NCBI GenBank assembly: GCA_041395445.1
Contig: JAWLAO010000002.1
Span: 1 to 64,000 of the forward strand
Length of the DNA: 64,000 bases
Source: Gammaproteobacteria bacterium
Lineage (GTDB): Bacteria > Pseudomonadota > Gammaproteobacteria > Xanthomonadales > Marinicellaceae
Reading direction: 5' to 3'
The notes below the pieces were generated by a model that had not been told where the DNA came from, did not search any database, and worked only from the letters and a program-made list of their open reading frames with translations. Position numbers and translations under genes: made by a program. This document shows, one piece after another, positions 51,928-60,242 of this stretch. How positions within the stretch are numbered: the first letter of the stretch is position 1; every line of letters begins with the position of its first letter.

Positions 51928-52011
51928 TTAAATATCTTTTTGGATGAAAAGTTTGCTCATCTATCGTAAGATTGTCCGCTGTAAATTTATTTAAACATAT
52001 AGGGGACAACT

Positions 52012-52803
52012 ATGGGTTTACTCAAAGGTAAAAAAGCCTTAATCGTTGGCGTTGCCAGTGACCGTTCAATTGCTTGGTCGATTGCTGAGGTCTTTCACAG
52101 AGAAGGTGCTGAACTGGCTTTCACATATCTGGATGACAAATTAAAAAAACGTGTTGATAAAATTGCAGCACAAACCGGTTCGGAAATTGTACTTCCGTGT
52201 AATGTTGCCAGCGATGATGAAATCAATAATGTTTTTAGCGAACTGGAAAAGCATTGGGATGGATTGGATATTCTTGTTCATTCCGTTGGTTTTGCTCCGC
52301 GCGAGTTGTTGCAAGGTGACTATTTACAAAACCTGACTCGTGAGGGTTATCACGTTGCTATGGATATTAGTTCTTACTCTTTTGCGGCGCTTGCTAAAGC
52401 CGGTAGAAATATGATGAAAGGTCGTGAAGGCTCATTACTCACATTGAGTTATTTGGGTGCAGTCAAAGCCATGAACAACTATAATGTCATGGGTGTTGCC
52501 AAAGCAGCATTGGAAGCCAATGTGCGTTATATGGCTCACTCACTTGGAGCTGAAGGAACGCGTGTCAATGGCATCTCAGCCGGACCAATTAAAACTCTGG
52601 CAGCTTCAGGAATAGGCAACTTAAAGAAAATGCTCGATCATGTTGCAGAAAAATCACCTTTGAAACGCACCGTTACACAAGAAGATGTTGCCAATGCCGC
52701 TACATTCCTGTGTTCTGACTGGGCTCGTGGAATCACCGGCGAAATCACTTATGTGGACTCCGGTTATAACATCATGGGCATGACCGGGATTGATGATGAT
52801 TGA
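52012..52803 (+). CDS. fabI: Enoyl-[acyl-carrier-protein] reductase, NADH (FabI)
   Basis: 263 residues, short-chain dehydrogenase fold. [13 protein letters not shown] binds the cofactor, and the FabI catalytic pattern is Y147 (SYLGA), Y157 and K164 (NYNVMGVAK). It performs the last reduction in fatty-acid elongation. AGGGGA lies upstream of the ATG, and a terminator follows at 52832. Confidence 0.96.
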   Translation: MGLLKGKKALIVGVASDRSIAWSIAEVFHREGAELAFTYLDDKLKKRVDKIAAQTGSEIVLPCNVASDDEINNVFSELEKHWDGLDILVHSVGFAPRELLQGDYLQNLTREGYHVAMDISSYSFAALAKAGRNMMKGREGSLLTLSYLGAVKAMNNYNVMGVAKAALEANVRYMAHSLGAEGTRVNGISAGPIKTLAASGIGNLKKMLDHVAEKSPLKRTVTQEDVANAATFLCSDWARGITGEITYVDSGYNIMGMTGIDDD

Positions 52804-53121
52804 TGAATCATCAATTGGTTTTATCAAAATGAAAAGCAGGTTTTATATCTGCTTTTTTATTGGAAACTTTATAAAACAAAGTTTATATAACATTAAATTT
52901 CAAATTTAAGGTCTCCCTGACTCTTTTCATTTTTATAAAAGTTTCAAAATTATACGAATTTACTCACTCAATTTAATTTTTATCTCTAAAATCGTCTTGA
53001 AATGATAACGAAGTAATTAAACCTTTTAGAAAGTATGATACATATCAACATTGTAGTTTATGCAGTAATTTTGAATTATAATTTCAGGTAACTTACATCA
53101 GAACTAATTGGGGGAAACAAC
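52804..53121. other. fabI-cysK spacer (318 bp)
   Basis: Contains the fabI terminator and the cysK promoter region, including TATAAT at 53077-53082 and a near-consensus FNR-like dyad ATGATACATATCAA at 53035-53048 (one arm mismatched). No gene is seen in it. Confidence 0.55.
52832..52858 (+). terminator. Rho-independent terminator of fabI
   Basis: AAAAGCAG (52832-52839) pairs with CTGCTTTT (52849-52856), followed by T residues. Confidence 0.85.
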
Positions 53122-54183
53122 ATGAGTCATATTTATAACAACATACTAGAAACAATCGGAAAAACACCCATTGTAAAAATTAACAAACTGGCATCAAAAG
53201 GAGTTAATATTTATGCCAAGGTAGAATCATTTAATCCTATGGGTTCTGTTAAGGACAGATTGGCAATCGGAGTGATTGAAGATGCCGAAAAACGTGGAGT
53301 ATTAAAACCGGGTCAAACAATTGTTGAAGCCACCAGTGGCAATACCGGGATCGCATTAGCTATGGTTTGTGCTCAGAAAGGTTATCCGTTAGTTATTGTT
53401 ATGGCTGAGAACTTCAGTGTGGAAAGACGTAAAATGATTCGTTTCTTAGGTGCAAAAGTAGTCCTCACTCCCGCACAATACAAAGGCACTGGAATGTTAA
53501 ATAAAGCCAAGGAACTGGCCGATAAGCACGGTTGGTGGCAACCCAAACAGTTTGAAAATCCGGCAAATGCAGGAATTCATGAAAGAACCACTGCAAAAGA
53601 AATTCTTTCCGACTTTGCAGAAATTGGACTTGATTATTTTGTCAGCGGATTTGGCACCGGCGGAACATTAGCAGGAGTATCAAAAGGCTTAAAGACCGGA
53701 AGTCCAAATACAAAAATTATCGTGTGTGAGCCTGATAATTCTCAGATTTTAGCCAGTGGAATACCACAACCGATAGATCCTTCAGGAAACTATGAAGAAA
53801 GTCATCCGAACTTCAGGCCTCATCTTATGCAAGGTTGGTCACCGGATTTTATTCCAAAATTAACGCAAAATACCGTAGCCAACAATCTCATTGATGGTTA
53901 CATTGCAGTCGATGGAAATCATGCAATCCAATGTTCAAAAGATTTAGCTCAAAAAGAAGGGATATTTGTTGGAATTACAGCAGGTGCCACCTTTTCAGCG
54001 GCTTTGGAAGTTGCCAAAACCGCTTCGGAAGGATCAAATATACTATGCATGTTGCCGGATACAGGTGAAAGATATTTAACCACAGTATTGTTTGATAATA
54101 TAGCAACAGAAATGACGGATGATGAATATGATATTTCAAAATCAACGGATGGATTCAGATTTGATATTACAGCGGCTGATTGA
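53122..54183 (+). CDS. cysK: Cysteine synthase (PLP-dependent)
   Basis: 353 residues. The PLP lysine is Lys44 in GSVKDR; EATSGNTG and GFGTGGT bind cofactor and phosphate. It makes cysteine from O-acetylserine and sulfide, or is a close relative (cystathionine beta-synthase-like). About 30 residues longer than E. coli CysK at the C terminus. The frame continues past its TGA (54181-54183) directly into a glutaredoxin with no shift, see the next entry. GGGGGA precedes the ATG. Confidence 0.88.
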   Translation: MSHIYNNILETIGKTPIVKINKLASKGVNIYAKVESFNPMGSVKDRLAIGVIEDAEKRGVLKPGQTIVEATSGNTGIALAMVCAQKGYPLVIVMAENFSVERRKMIRFLGAKVVLTPAQYKGTGMLNKAKELADKHGWWQPKQFENPANAGIHERTTAKEILSDFAEIGLDYFVSGFGTGGTLAGVSKGLKTGSPNTKIIVCEPDNSQILASGIPQPIDPSGNYEESHPNFRPHLMQGWSPDFIPKLTQNTVANNLIDGYIAVDGNHAIQCSKDLAQKEGIFVGITAGATFSAALEVAKTASEGSNILCMLPDTGERYLTTVLFDNIATEMTDDEYDISKSTDGFRFDITAAD

Positions 54184-54609
54184 GTAGAAGAAATCATTCC
54201 GAAAGCGAAAGAAACTGCTATCATTGAACTAAATAACATCATAAGTGATACGAGCCAGCCCGTTGTCATGTTTGCGCTTAAATGGTGTGAGTTTTGCGGT
54301 TCAGTTAGAAAAGTCCTTGCAAAGTATGGGATAGACTATCAATCGATTGATTTAGATTCCGTTGAATATCAAAAGGATGATAGAGGCAAAGATTTACGTC
54401 TGGCATTAAGAAATAAAACCACCTGGAATACCTTTCCACAAATTTTTATCAACGGTGAATTTGTTGGTGGCGGCATTAATTTGTTTGATGGTATTAAAAA
54501 TGGCAGTATTCAAAAATTACTAGACCAAAATGGAATACAAAAAAATGATTCGACAGTTGACCCTTATACTCAATTACCAACATGGCTGCATCCTCGGGGT
54601 AAAGGGTGA
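54184..54609 (+). CDS. Glutaredoxin domain, in frame with cysK after a TGA
   Basis: The first ATG is at 54268 (113 residues; Cys-Glu-Phe-Cys active site, TFPQIFINGEFVGG with the cis-proline and glutathione-binding region). The 28 codons before it are open and read like protein (EEIIPKAKETAIIELNNI, then PVV of the first beta strand), but hold no ATG, GTG or TTG, and there is no Shine-Dalgarno before 54268. Starting at 54268 would clip the first strand. Either a cysK-glutaredoxin fusion split by one TGA, or a glutaredoxin using a weak start. Confidence 0.75.
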   Translation, partial: VEEIIPKAKETAIIELNNIISDTSQPVVMFALKWCEFCGSVRKVLAKYGIDYQSIDLDSVEYQKDDRGKDLRLALRNKTTWNTFPQIFINGEFVGGGINLFDGIKNGSIQKLLDQNGIQKNDSTVDPYTQLPTWLHPRGKG

Positions 54610-54679
54610 TGATGATATTGATTGTCATATAAAGATTTGTCCCCAGATAACGCAGATTGGAGCAGATGAACTGCTCACA

Positions 54680-56433
54680 CTCGCTCCCATACTCTGAGAC
54701 TGTGAAATAACTCATATTAGAATTACAACAAAACATGTTACAATCATATGTGCTAATAATACAAATTTTTACAAATGTCATCATTTTATAAATCAGGAAA
54801 GAATCGTCATCAACAATTAATCTTCCCTCCCAGTCTGGATGAATATATAGACTCTGACAATAGTGTAAGAGCGATTGATGATTACATTACACAACTGGAT
54901 TTTGATAAGCTAGGCTTTCAAGATACAAGGAAAAGCAACCGGTCTGACGGTCAAAAATCTTACAGTCCCAAACTATTAATGAAAATATATCTTTATGGAT
55001 ATTTGAATAAAATCAGAAGTAGCCGAATGTTAGAGCGAGAGTGCAAACGCAACATTGAACTCATGTGGCTTACTTCAGGATTAACACCAACTTACCATAC
55101 AATATCAGACTTTAGAAAAAACAATCCCAAAGCACTAAGAAAGACATTTAGACACTTTGTTCTGTTATGTAAGAACCTGAGTTTGATTGGAGATGGTCTA
55201 AAAGCTGTTGATGGAGCATTTTTAAAAGCCAATGCCTCAAAAAACAAATTACTAATGAAGAAGACAATTGAAAAAGACTTGGTAATTATAGATGAGAAAA
55301 TTGAAACCTATTTAAAAACTTTAGATAGTTCGGATAAAGAAAAGCAACCATCAAACCTGGCAGATAAATTACCCAGGGATATAGAAAAACTGAAAGCCAG
55401 ACAACAAAAGCTGTTAGATGATTTAGCGCTTCTTGAGAAACTAAAAAAAAAGCAACATAACCTCACAGACCCGGATGCATCACTAATGAAAAAAGCCTGC
55501 TCATAACCTTGTGGCTTACAATACACAAATAACAGTAGATGAAAAATTCAAATTAATAGTAGCCACTGATGTTTCCTCAAGTGGTAATGACTTAGAACAA
55601 CTTCACAATATGTCAGTTCAAAGCAAAGAGAATCTTGAAGTTCAGGAATTAGACATAGTCGGTGATGTAGGATACTTTAGTGCCAAAGAGATCAAGAAGT
55701 GTGTGGATGACAACATCAAAATATCAATACCTGAAGGCAATAAAACTCAAGGTCAAAAAAACAAAGGTAAATATACAAGAGACGCCTTTAAATATGATTC
55801 ACAAAATGACTGTTATGTATGTCCAAACAATAAGAGCCTCAAAAAAACAATATCGAAACAAACTAAAAATGAAAAACTATACTATAAATATGCAACGACA
55901 AACCCGGATTGTAATGGATGTCCATTACGAGAAAAATGCTTGTCATCTAAGGCGTCTTATAAAGTGATTTATAGATGGGAATATGAAGCTGTGGTTGAAA
56001 AACATAGGGAAAATATGGCCTTAGAGGAATCAAAAGAAATTATTAAGAAAAGAGGTTCCATTGTAGAGCATCCATTTGGAACAATAAAACGAATGCTCGG
56101 TTGGGATCATTATCTTGTTCGGGGCATTGAAAAGGTATCTGGTGAAAATGCATTAATCATGTTTACTTACAATTTTAAGCGAGTATTAAATATACTGGGT
56201 ATTGATATATTTAGAAAAATGATAAGATTGATGTAAGACCTTTAAAAGGCCATATTCACCTGAGTAAAAAGTCAGTTATTGAAGATAATGACAAGCAAAG
56301 CTAAATTTATAGCTAGTAAGAAAATATAAAGTAGTTAATCATAAATTTAGTACAATATAGAAAAATGAGAACAATCCATATTTACGATGATTTTTCTATA
56401 TGTTATTTCACAGTCTCGGAGCGTGGGAACGAG
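54680..56433 (+). mobile_element. IS1182-family insertion sequence (about 1754 bp)
   Basis: Imperfect 32-bp terminal inverted repeats: left starts CTCGCTCCCATACTC (54680-54711), right ends GGAGCGTGGGAACGAG (56402-56433), 28 of 32 positions matching, with GAGACTGTGAAATAAC fully conserved. No target duplication is evident. It carries one transposase gene broken by a frameshift, so it is probably not autonomous. Confidence 0.82.
54775..56236 (+). pseudogene. IS1182-family transposase, frameshifted
   Basis: The first part (54775-55506) has the IS1182 N terminus (PPSLDEYIDSDNSVRAID, then YSPKLLMKIYLYGYLNKI) and stops after DPDASLMKKACS. The second part (55511-56236) continues with YNTQITVDEKFKLIVATD, the zinc-like CPNNK...CNGCPLREKC region, and EHPFGTIKRMLGW. 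Deleting one A from the A6 run at 55489-55494 restores a single frame of about 485 residues. Neither half alone should transpose. Confidence 0.85.
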
Positions 56434-56440
56434 AAAAATA

Positions 56441-56541
56441 AGTTGTCAATCTTTTTCACAAGTTCGGGTCTACCTTTAATTTGATAATTATTATCATTTA
56501 AAAATCCATTTGTTAATTCATAATCTAAAAAGTCCAATAGG
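56441..56541 (-). pseudogene. Relic resembling the 3' end of ppnN
   Basis: On the minus strand this reads YQIKGRPELVKKIDNLF, 12 of 17 identical to YQIKGNPELMKKLDKLL near the C terminus of the ppnN product encoded 1.5 kb away. The frame is open only for about 45 codons and is cut at its downstream end by the IS1182 right border. Probably a remnant of a duplicated or second LOG-family gene. Confidence 0.4.
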
Positions 56542-56625
56542 AGAGAAAGATTGTAAGTATGCACTCATAAATAGTGTGATAAAATCAATAAACATTATAT
56601 GTCACTCACAAGTAGGAGAAATAAG

Positions 56626-57369
56626 ATGGAAAAAGAGAGAAGAATTGCTCTGTTAATTGACTGTGATAATGTCAGCCACAAAGCTATTGATGGGGTGATG
56701 AGTGAGTTAGCGAAATACGGTGTTGTAAATATTCGAAAGGCTTATGGGAATTGGAAAAGTCCGCACTCACAGGGTTGGGAAGAAAAGCTTCACCCTTTTG
56801 CTATAACTCCTGTACAACAATTTGTATATACCGCTGGCAAAAATGCCACTGATGCAGCAATGATAATCGATGCAATGGATTTACTCTATAGCCAACCTGT
56901 TGATGCCTTTGCATTAATGACGAGTGATAGTGATTTTACACCTTTAGCAATGAGAATTTTAACTAGTGGACTCAAAGTTTATGGCTTTGGAGCGAAGAAA
57001 ACGCCTGCACCTTTTATTTCAGCATGTTCACAATTTATTTTTATTGAAAATTTAATAGGAGTCGAGCAGATTGATTCAGAGGATCAAGAACTTTCTGATA
57101 ATTCTGGAGCCAGAAAACTGACTAGAAATGAATTAAGGCAGGATAGCGGGTTGGTCAGATTACTTAGAACCGCTGTGGAACAAACAGTTGAGGACGATGG
57201 CTGGTCACATCTTGGACAGGTTGGACAGTATATATCAAACAACAGTTCTTTCTCTCCAGTAAACTACGGGTATAAGAAATTAAGCGAGATTATTCGTATT
57301 AGTGATTTATTCAAGATAGCAATGAGGAAAAATAATTCTGTCATGTATATCAGAGACGAAAGACAGTAA
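56626..57369 (+). CDS. NYN-domain (LabA/DUF88) protein with LOTUS-like C terminus
   Basis: About 247 residues from ATG 56626 (AGGAG at 56614-56618; ATG 56599 lacks one). A PIN-like NYN nuclease fold with conserved acids in LLIDCDN, NATDAAMIIDAMD and MTSDSDFTPLA. The C-terminal segment (about 165-245) looks like an OST-HTH/LOTUS RNA-binding module (GWSHLGQVGQYISN, YKKLSEIIR). The family is thought to act on RNA; the target is unknown. The next gene starts 2 bp after its stop. Confidence 0.83.
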   Translation: MEKERRIALLIDCDNVSHKAIDGVMSELAKYGVVNIRKAYGNWKSPHSQGWEEKLHPFAITPVQQFVYTAGKNATDAAMIIDAMDLLYSQPVDAFALMTSDSDFTPLAMRILTSGLKVYGFGAKKTPAPFISACSQFIFIENLIGVEQIDSEDQELSDNSGARKLTRNELRQDSGLVRLLRTAVEQTVEDDGWSHLGQVGQYISNNSSFSPVNYGYKKLSEIIRISDLFKIAMRKNNSVMYIRDERQ

Positions 57370-57371
57370 GA

Positions 57372-57902
57372 ATGAACTACAAATCACGAACTTGGCATTA
57401 CCCATTAGAAAACGAAACTCAAATTATAGTTTCTTTTGATGGGATGCTGGTAAAATGGGTTAGGGATATTATTGAGAATCCAAATAATCATTTTAAAGCT
57501 GAAGATGATCGACGTTGGGGTGTTTATAACGATTGGCATCAAACTTTGGCAAAGTTTCTGAAAAAGCCAAAACTGGATGTTTTACCCGATGAAATGTATC
57601 AGGAGATTTGTACACATATCCGCAATAATTTTGATGAATTAGACTTTGAGGAATCCAATCGTCAGTATCTCGAATTACATCCCTCGTATTGGGTTCCTGT
57701 GAATGAGGTGATTTATACAGACATTTCTGATGGCGTAAAAAAAGAATATTATTTAATGGATGATTCTATTCTGGTGATGATTTGGGATCACAGCGATGTT
57801 TATGATAAGGAGGTTCGTAAAGAAAAGATTTTGTTTTCAGAAATTCTCGACAACCCTGAGGAATATCCTGCAAAAGTTGTCGAGATTGTTCAAAATTTAT
57901 AG
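57372..57902 (+). CDS. Hypothetical protein paired with the NYN gene
   Basis: 176 residues, acidic, soluble, rich in Trp and Tyr (WGVYNDWHQTLAKFL, PSYWVPVNEVIYT). No signal, no membrane segment, no motif I recognise. The 2-bp spacing to the NYN gene implies co-expression. It converges on ppnN with only 9 bp between stops. Confidence 0.65.
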   Translation: MNYKSRTWHYPLENETQIIVSFDGMLVKWVRDIIENPNNHFKAEDDRRWGVYNDWHQTLAKFLKKPKLDVLPDEMYQEICTHIRNNFDELDFEESNRQYLELHPSYWVPVNEVIYTDISDGVKKEYYLMDDSILVMIWDHSDVYDKEVRKEKILFSEILDNPEEYPAKVVEIVQNL

Positions 57903-57911
57903 TTTTCTGAT

Positions 57912-59318
57912 TTATTGAATCACTTCATAAACCGGGACATATTCACTTCCGGGAAGTTTCATACGCTTTTGTTCAACGAAGGATTTGAGTAATTTATCCA
58001 GTTTTTTCATCAGTTCAGGATTACCTTTGATTTGATAAACACCATGTTTGGCAATTTGCTTTCGTCCAAACTCTTTAACATTGCCTGAAACAATTCCTGA
58101 AAAAGCACGGCGCAAATCAGCAGCCAGTTCATTGACCGGTTGGTTTTGATCCAGATTCAGGTTTGCCATGTTTTTATGAGTCGGAACAAAAGGTGATTGA
58201 TAGTTTTTATCAATGTGTAATTCCCAGTCAAAGTAATAACTGATTTGTTCATTGGAACGAAATTTTTTAACCTTTTTCAAACCTTCAGTCATTTTGATAG
58301 CAACCTTTTCAGGATCATCAATAATGATTTCATACAATTGAGCAATTTCATCACCCAAGGCAAAACGAACAAATTCATCAATTTGCTTGAAATATTCGGC
58401 TGATTCTTTCGGACCTGTCATGATAAAAGGGAAAGGGGCTTTTCTGTTCTCCGGGTGCGAAAGAATTCCGACCAAATAGAGAATCTCTTCAGCTGTTCCG
58501 ACGCCGCCCGGAAATACGATAATTCCGTGACCTAGACGCACGAAGGCTTCCAGTCTTTTTTCAATATCCGGCATAATGACCAGCTTGTTGACAATCGGAT
58601 TCGGTGCTTCTGCGGCGATAATTCCGGGTTCGGTAATACCGATATAACGACCATCGACAATTCTTTGTTTGGCATGACCAACGGATGCTCCTTTCATCGG
58701 ACCCTTCATCGCTCCGGTTCCGCATCCGGTACAAATATCAGCTCCACGCAAGCCAAGTTGATAGCCGACATTTTTAGTGTATTGGTATTCGTGTTTTTCT
58801 ATCGAATGTCCGCCCCAGCATACCACCAGATTGGGTTCTTTGCCGTATTGATGAACTTCGGCACGGCGTAACATTTCAAACACCATATTGGTTAACCCTG
58901 ATGAGCTGTTTTCGTTGAAATTATCTAAATTGCGCTCGGTGCTTTGGAATACGATGTCTCTAAGAACAGAGAATATCGAGTCCCTGATTCCTGAAATCAT
59001 TTTGCCATCGACAAAAGCCTGTGCCGGTGCATTGATAAATTCCAAATGGATCCCACGTTCTCGAGGTAAAAGTTTCACGTCAAAATCAGGGTATCTGGAT
59101 AAAACCGCAACGGCATCATCGTCTTTTGCATCACAATTTAAAACTGCCAGACAGCATTTTCTGAAAAGGTCGTGAATTGAGCTTTTACCAACTGCCATCA
59201 TACGAGTCACTTCATCTCTTGAAAGTAACGTCATATTGCCTCGGGCAGCGATAATGCATCTGTCGATGGTTTTTTCTTGTGATTGATTATTAGAATTGTT
59301 TTTATTATTGTTTGCCAT
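57912..59318 (-). CDS. ppnN: Pyrimidine/purine nucleotide 5'-monophosphate nucleosidase PpnN (LOG family)
   Basis: 468 residues from ATG 59318, served by GGAG; the open frame extends another 129 codons upstream but that part overlaps a real gene on the other strand and is not homologous. A PpnN-type N-terminal domain (SIHDLFRKCCLAVLN, RERGIHLEFINAP) precedes the LOG Rossmann core with PGGVGTAEEILYLVG. It cleaves nucleotide monophosphates to base and ribose-5-phosphate; (p)ppGpp stimulates the E. coli enzyme. About 14 residues longer than E. coli PpnN, because of an Asn-rich N terminus. Confidence 0.93.
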   Translation of the reverse strand: MANNNKNNSNNQSQEKTIDRCIIAARGNMTLLSRDEVTRMMAVGKSSIHDLFRKCCLAVLNCDAKDDDAVAVLSRYPDFDVKLLPRERGIHLEFINAPAQAFVDGKMISGIRDSIFSVLRDIVFQSTERNLDNFNENSSSGLTNMVFEMLRRAEVHQYGKEPNLVVCWGGHSIEKHEYQYTKNVGYQLGLRGADICTGCGTGAMKGPMKGASVGHAKQRIVDGRYIGITEPGIIAAEAPNPIVNKLVIMPDIEKRLEAFVRLGHGIIVFPGGVGTAEEILYLVGILSHPENRKAPFPFIMTGPKESAEYFKQIDEFVRFALGDEIAQLYEIIIDDPEKVAIKMTEGLKKVKKFRSNEQISYYFDWELHIDKNYQSPFVPTHKNMANLNLDQNQPVNELAADLRRAFSGIVSGNVKEFGRKQIAKHGVYQIKGNPELMKKLDKLLKSFVEQKRMKLPGSEYVPVYEVIQ

Positions 59319-59514
59319 TATTTCTCCTTTATAAAGATGGTTTGCGGAATTCAGCACTTTAATGTTTGATTTGAGGTTCCGCAACTTGTCGTTTTTTCTT
59401 TCGTTTTTAATTTCGTTATTTTTTAGGGTTGTAATTTTATTGTAACGAATCCCTTTATTTTTGGGCAGACCTACCATATTATGACTTTTCAGCAAAAAAT
59501 CAAATCTTTTTGAT

Positions 59515-59823
59515 ATGACAGAATTAACTTTACTCCTGCTTTTTGGAGTTTTTATCTTGTTTTTTGGTACAAACTCCAAAGCAAGGGATATCGCCAGATC
59601 TACCGGAAAACGTGAATGCGTCAATCGTCGTTTTGTGTTTTTGGATGATTCAATCGCTTTGAAATCTCTGAAAGTAAAAACGTTAAATGGTCGTATTGGT
59701 TTCATGAGGAGTTATGAATTTGAATTTAATCACTTTGATTTTCAAAGATATCAGGGGAAGATTGAAATGTTTGGTTATCAGATTCTGTCAGTTCAGTTTT
59801 TTCATCCCGATCATATTGAATAA
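59515..59823 (+). CDS. DUF3301 family protein
   Basis: 102 residues. One N-terminal transmembrane helix (LTLLLLFGVFILFF) is followed by ARDIARSTGKRECVNRRFVFLDDSIALKSLKV, given here in two parts: ARDIARSTGKREC and FVFLDDSIALKSL. The pattern, including YEFEF and a late hydrophobic strand, is that of the gammaproteobacterial DUF3301 proteins. Function unknown. Divergent from ppnN. Confidence 0.8.
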   Translation: MTELTLLLLFGVFILFFGTNSKARDIARSTGKRECVNRRFVFLDDSIALKSLKVKTLNGRIGFMRSYEFEFNHFDFQRYQGKIEMFGYQILSVQFFHPDHIE

Positions 59824-59933
59824 ATCATTGGAATTTTTCCAATTCAACATTGTCAATTAAATTTAGCAGCTTCGCTGTAGCATGACAGTAATGAAACTGT
59901 TAAACTCTCTTTTTTTTTTAACAATTTAGTTTT

Positions 59934-60239
59934 ATGAAATTTCAATCAGCTTTCACTCCGTTAAGGATTTCACTCATCGTATTTATTATTTTGGTCAATT
60001 TGGCAGGACTCATGGCATTTAGTTTTCCGGATGCGTCATGGTCAAGAATTACCGGAATTTTGGCGATTGTTTTTATTTTGATGTGTGTTTTTGTCCAGTT
60101 GCTAGAGCTTGTCTGGTTGTATAGTTTTAAAAAACAACAGGAAAATCCACAAACCAGAAAATCTTATCAAATGGCAATTAACATCTATTTGATTTTATTT
60201 CCAATTGGTTTTTTTATGGTTTACCGGGTGTTGGCGTAG
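59934..60239 (+). CDS. Small inner-membrane protein
   Basis: 101 residues with three hydrophobic segments (11-30, 38-63, 79-98) and a basic loop (KKQQENPQTRKS). No recognised family. Ends 3 bases before the GTG of the astacin-like protease gene, so co-transcription is likely. No clear Shine-Dalgarno; start taken as the first ATG. Confidence 0.6.
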   Translation: MKFQSAFTPLRISLIVFIILVNLAGLMAFSFPDASWSRITGILAIVFILMCVFVQLLELVWLYSFKKQQENPQTRKSYQMAINIYLILFPIGFFMVYRVLA

Positions 60240-60242
60240 TTA

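Noticed and set aside
52905..52920. AAGGTCTC resembling the IS5 terminal repeat
   Set aside because: Only eight bases match and no partner end or transposase is nearby; chance.
54181..54230. Selenocysteine insertion at the cysK TGA
   Set aside because: No stable hairpin of bacterial SECIS type is visible right after the TGA, and the residue is in a linker, not at a redox site.
59319..59705. 129-codon N-terminal extension of the ppnN frame
   Set aside because: It overlaps the DUF3301 gene on the other strand, is not PpnN-like, and the ATG at 59318 has a good GGAG.
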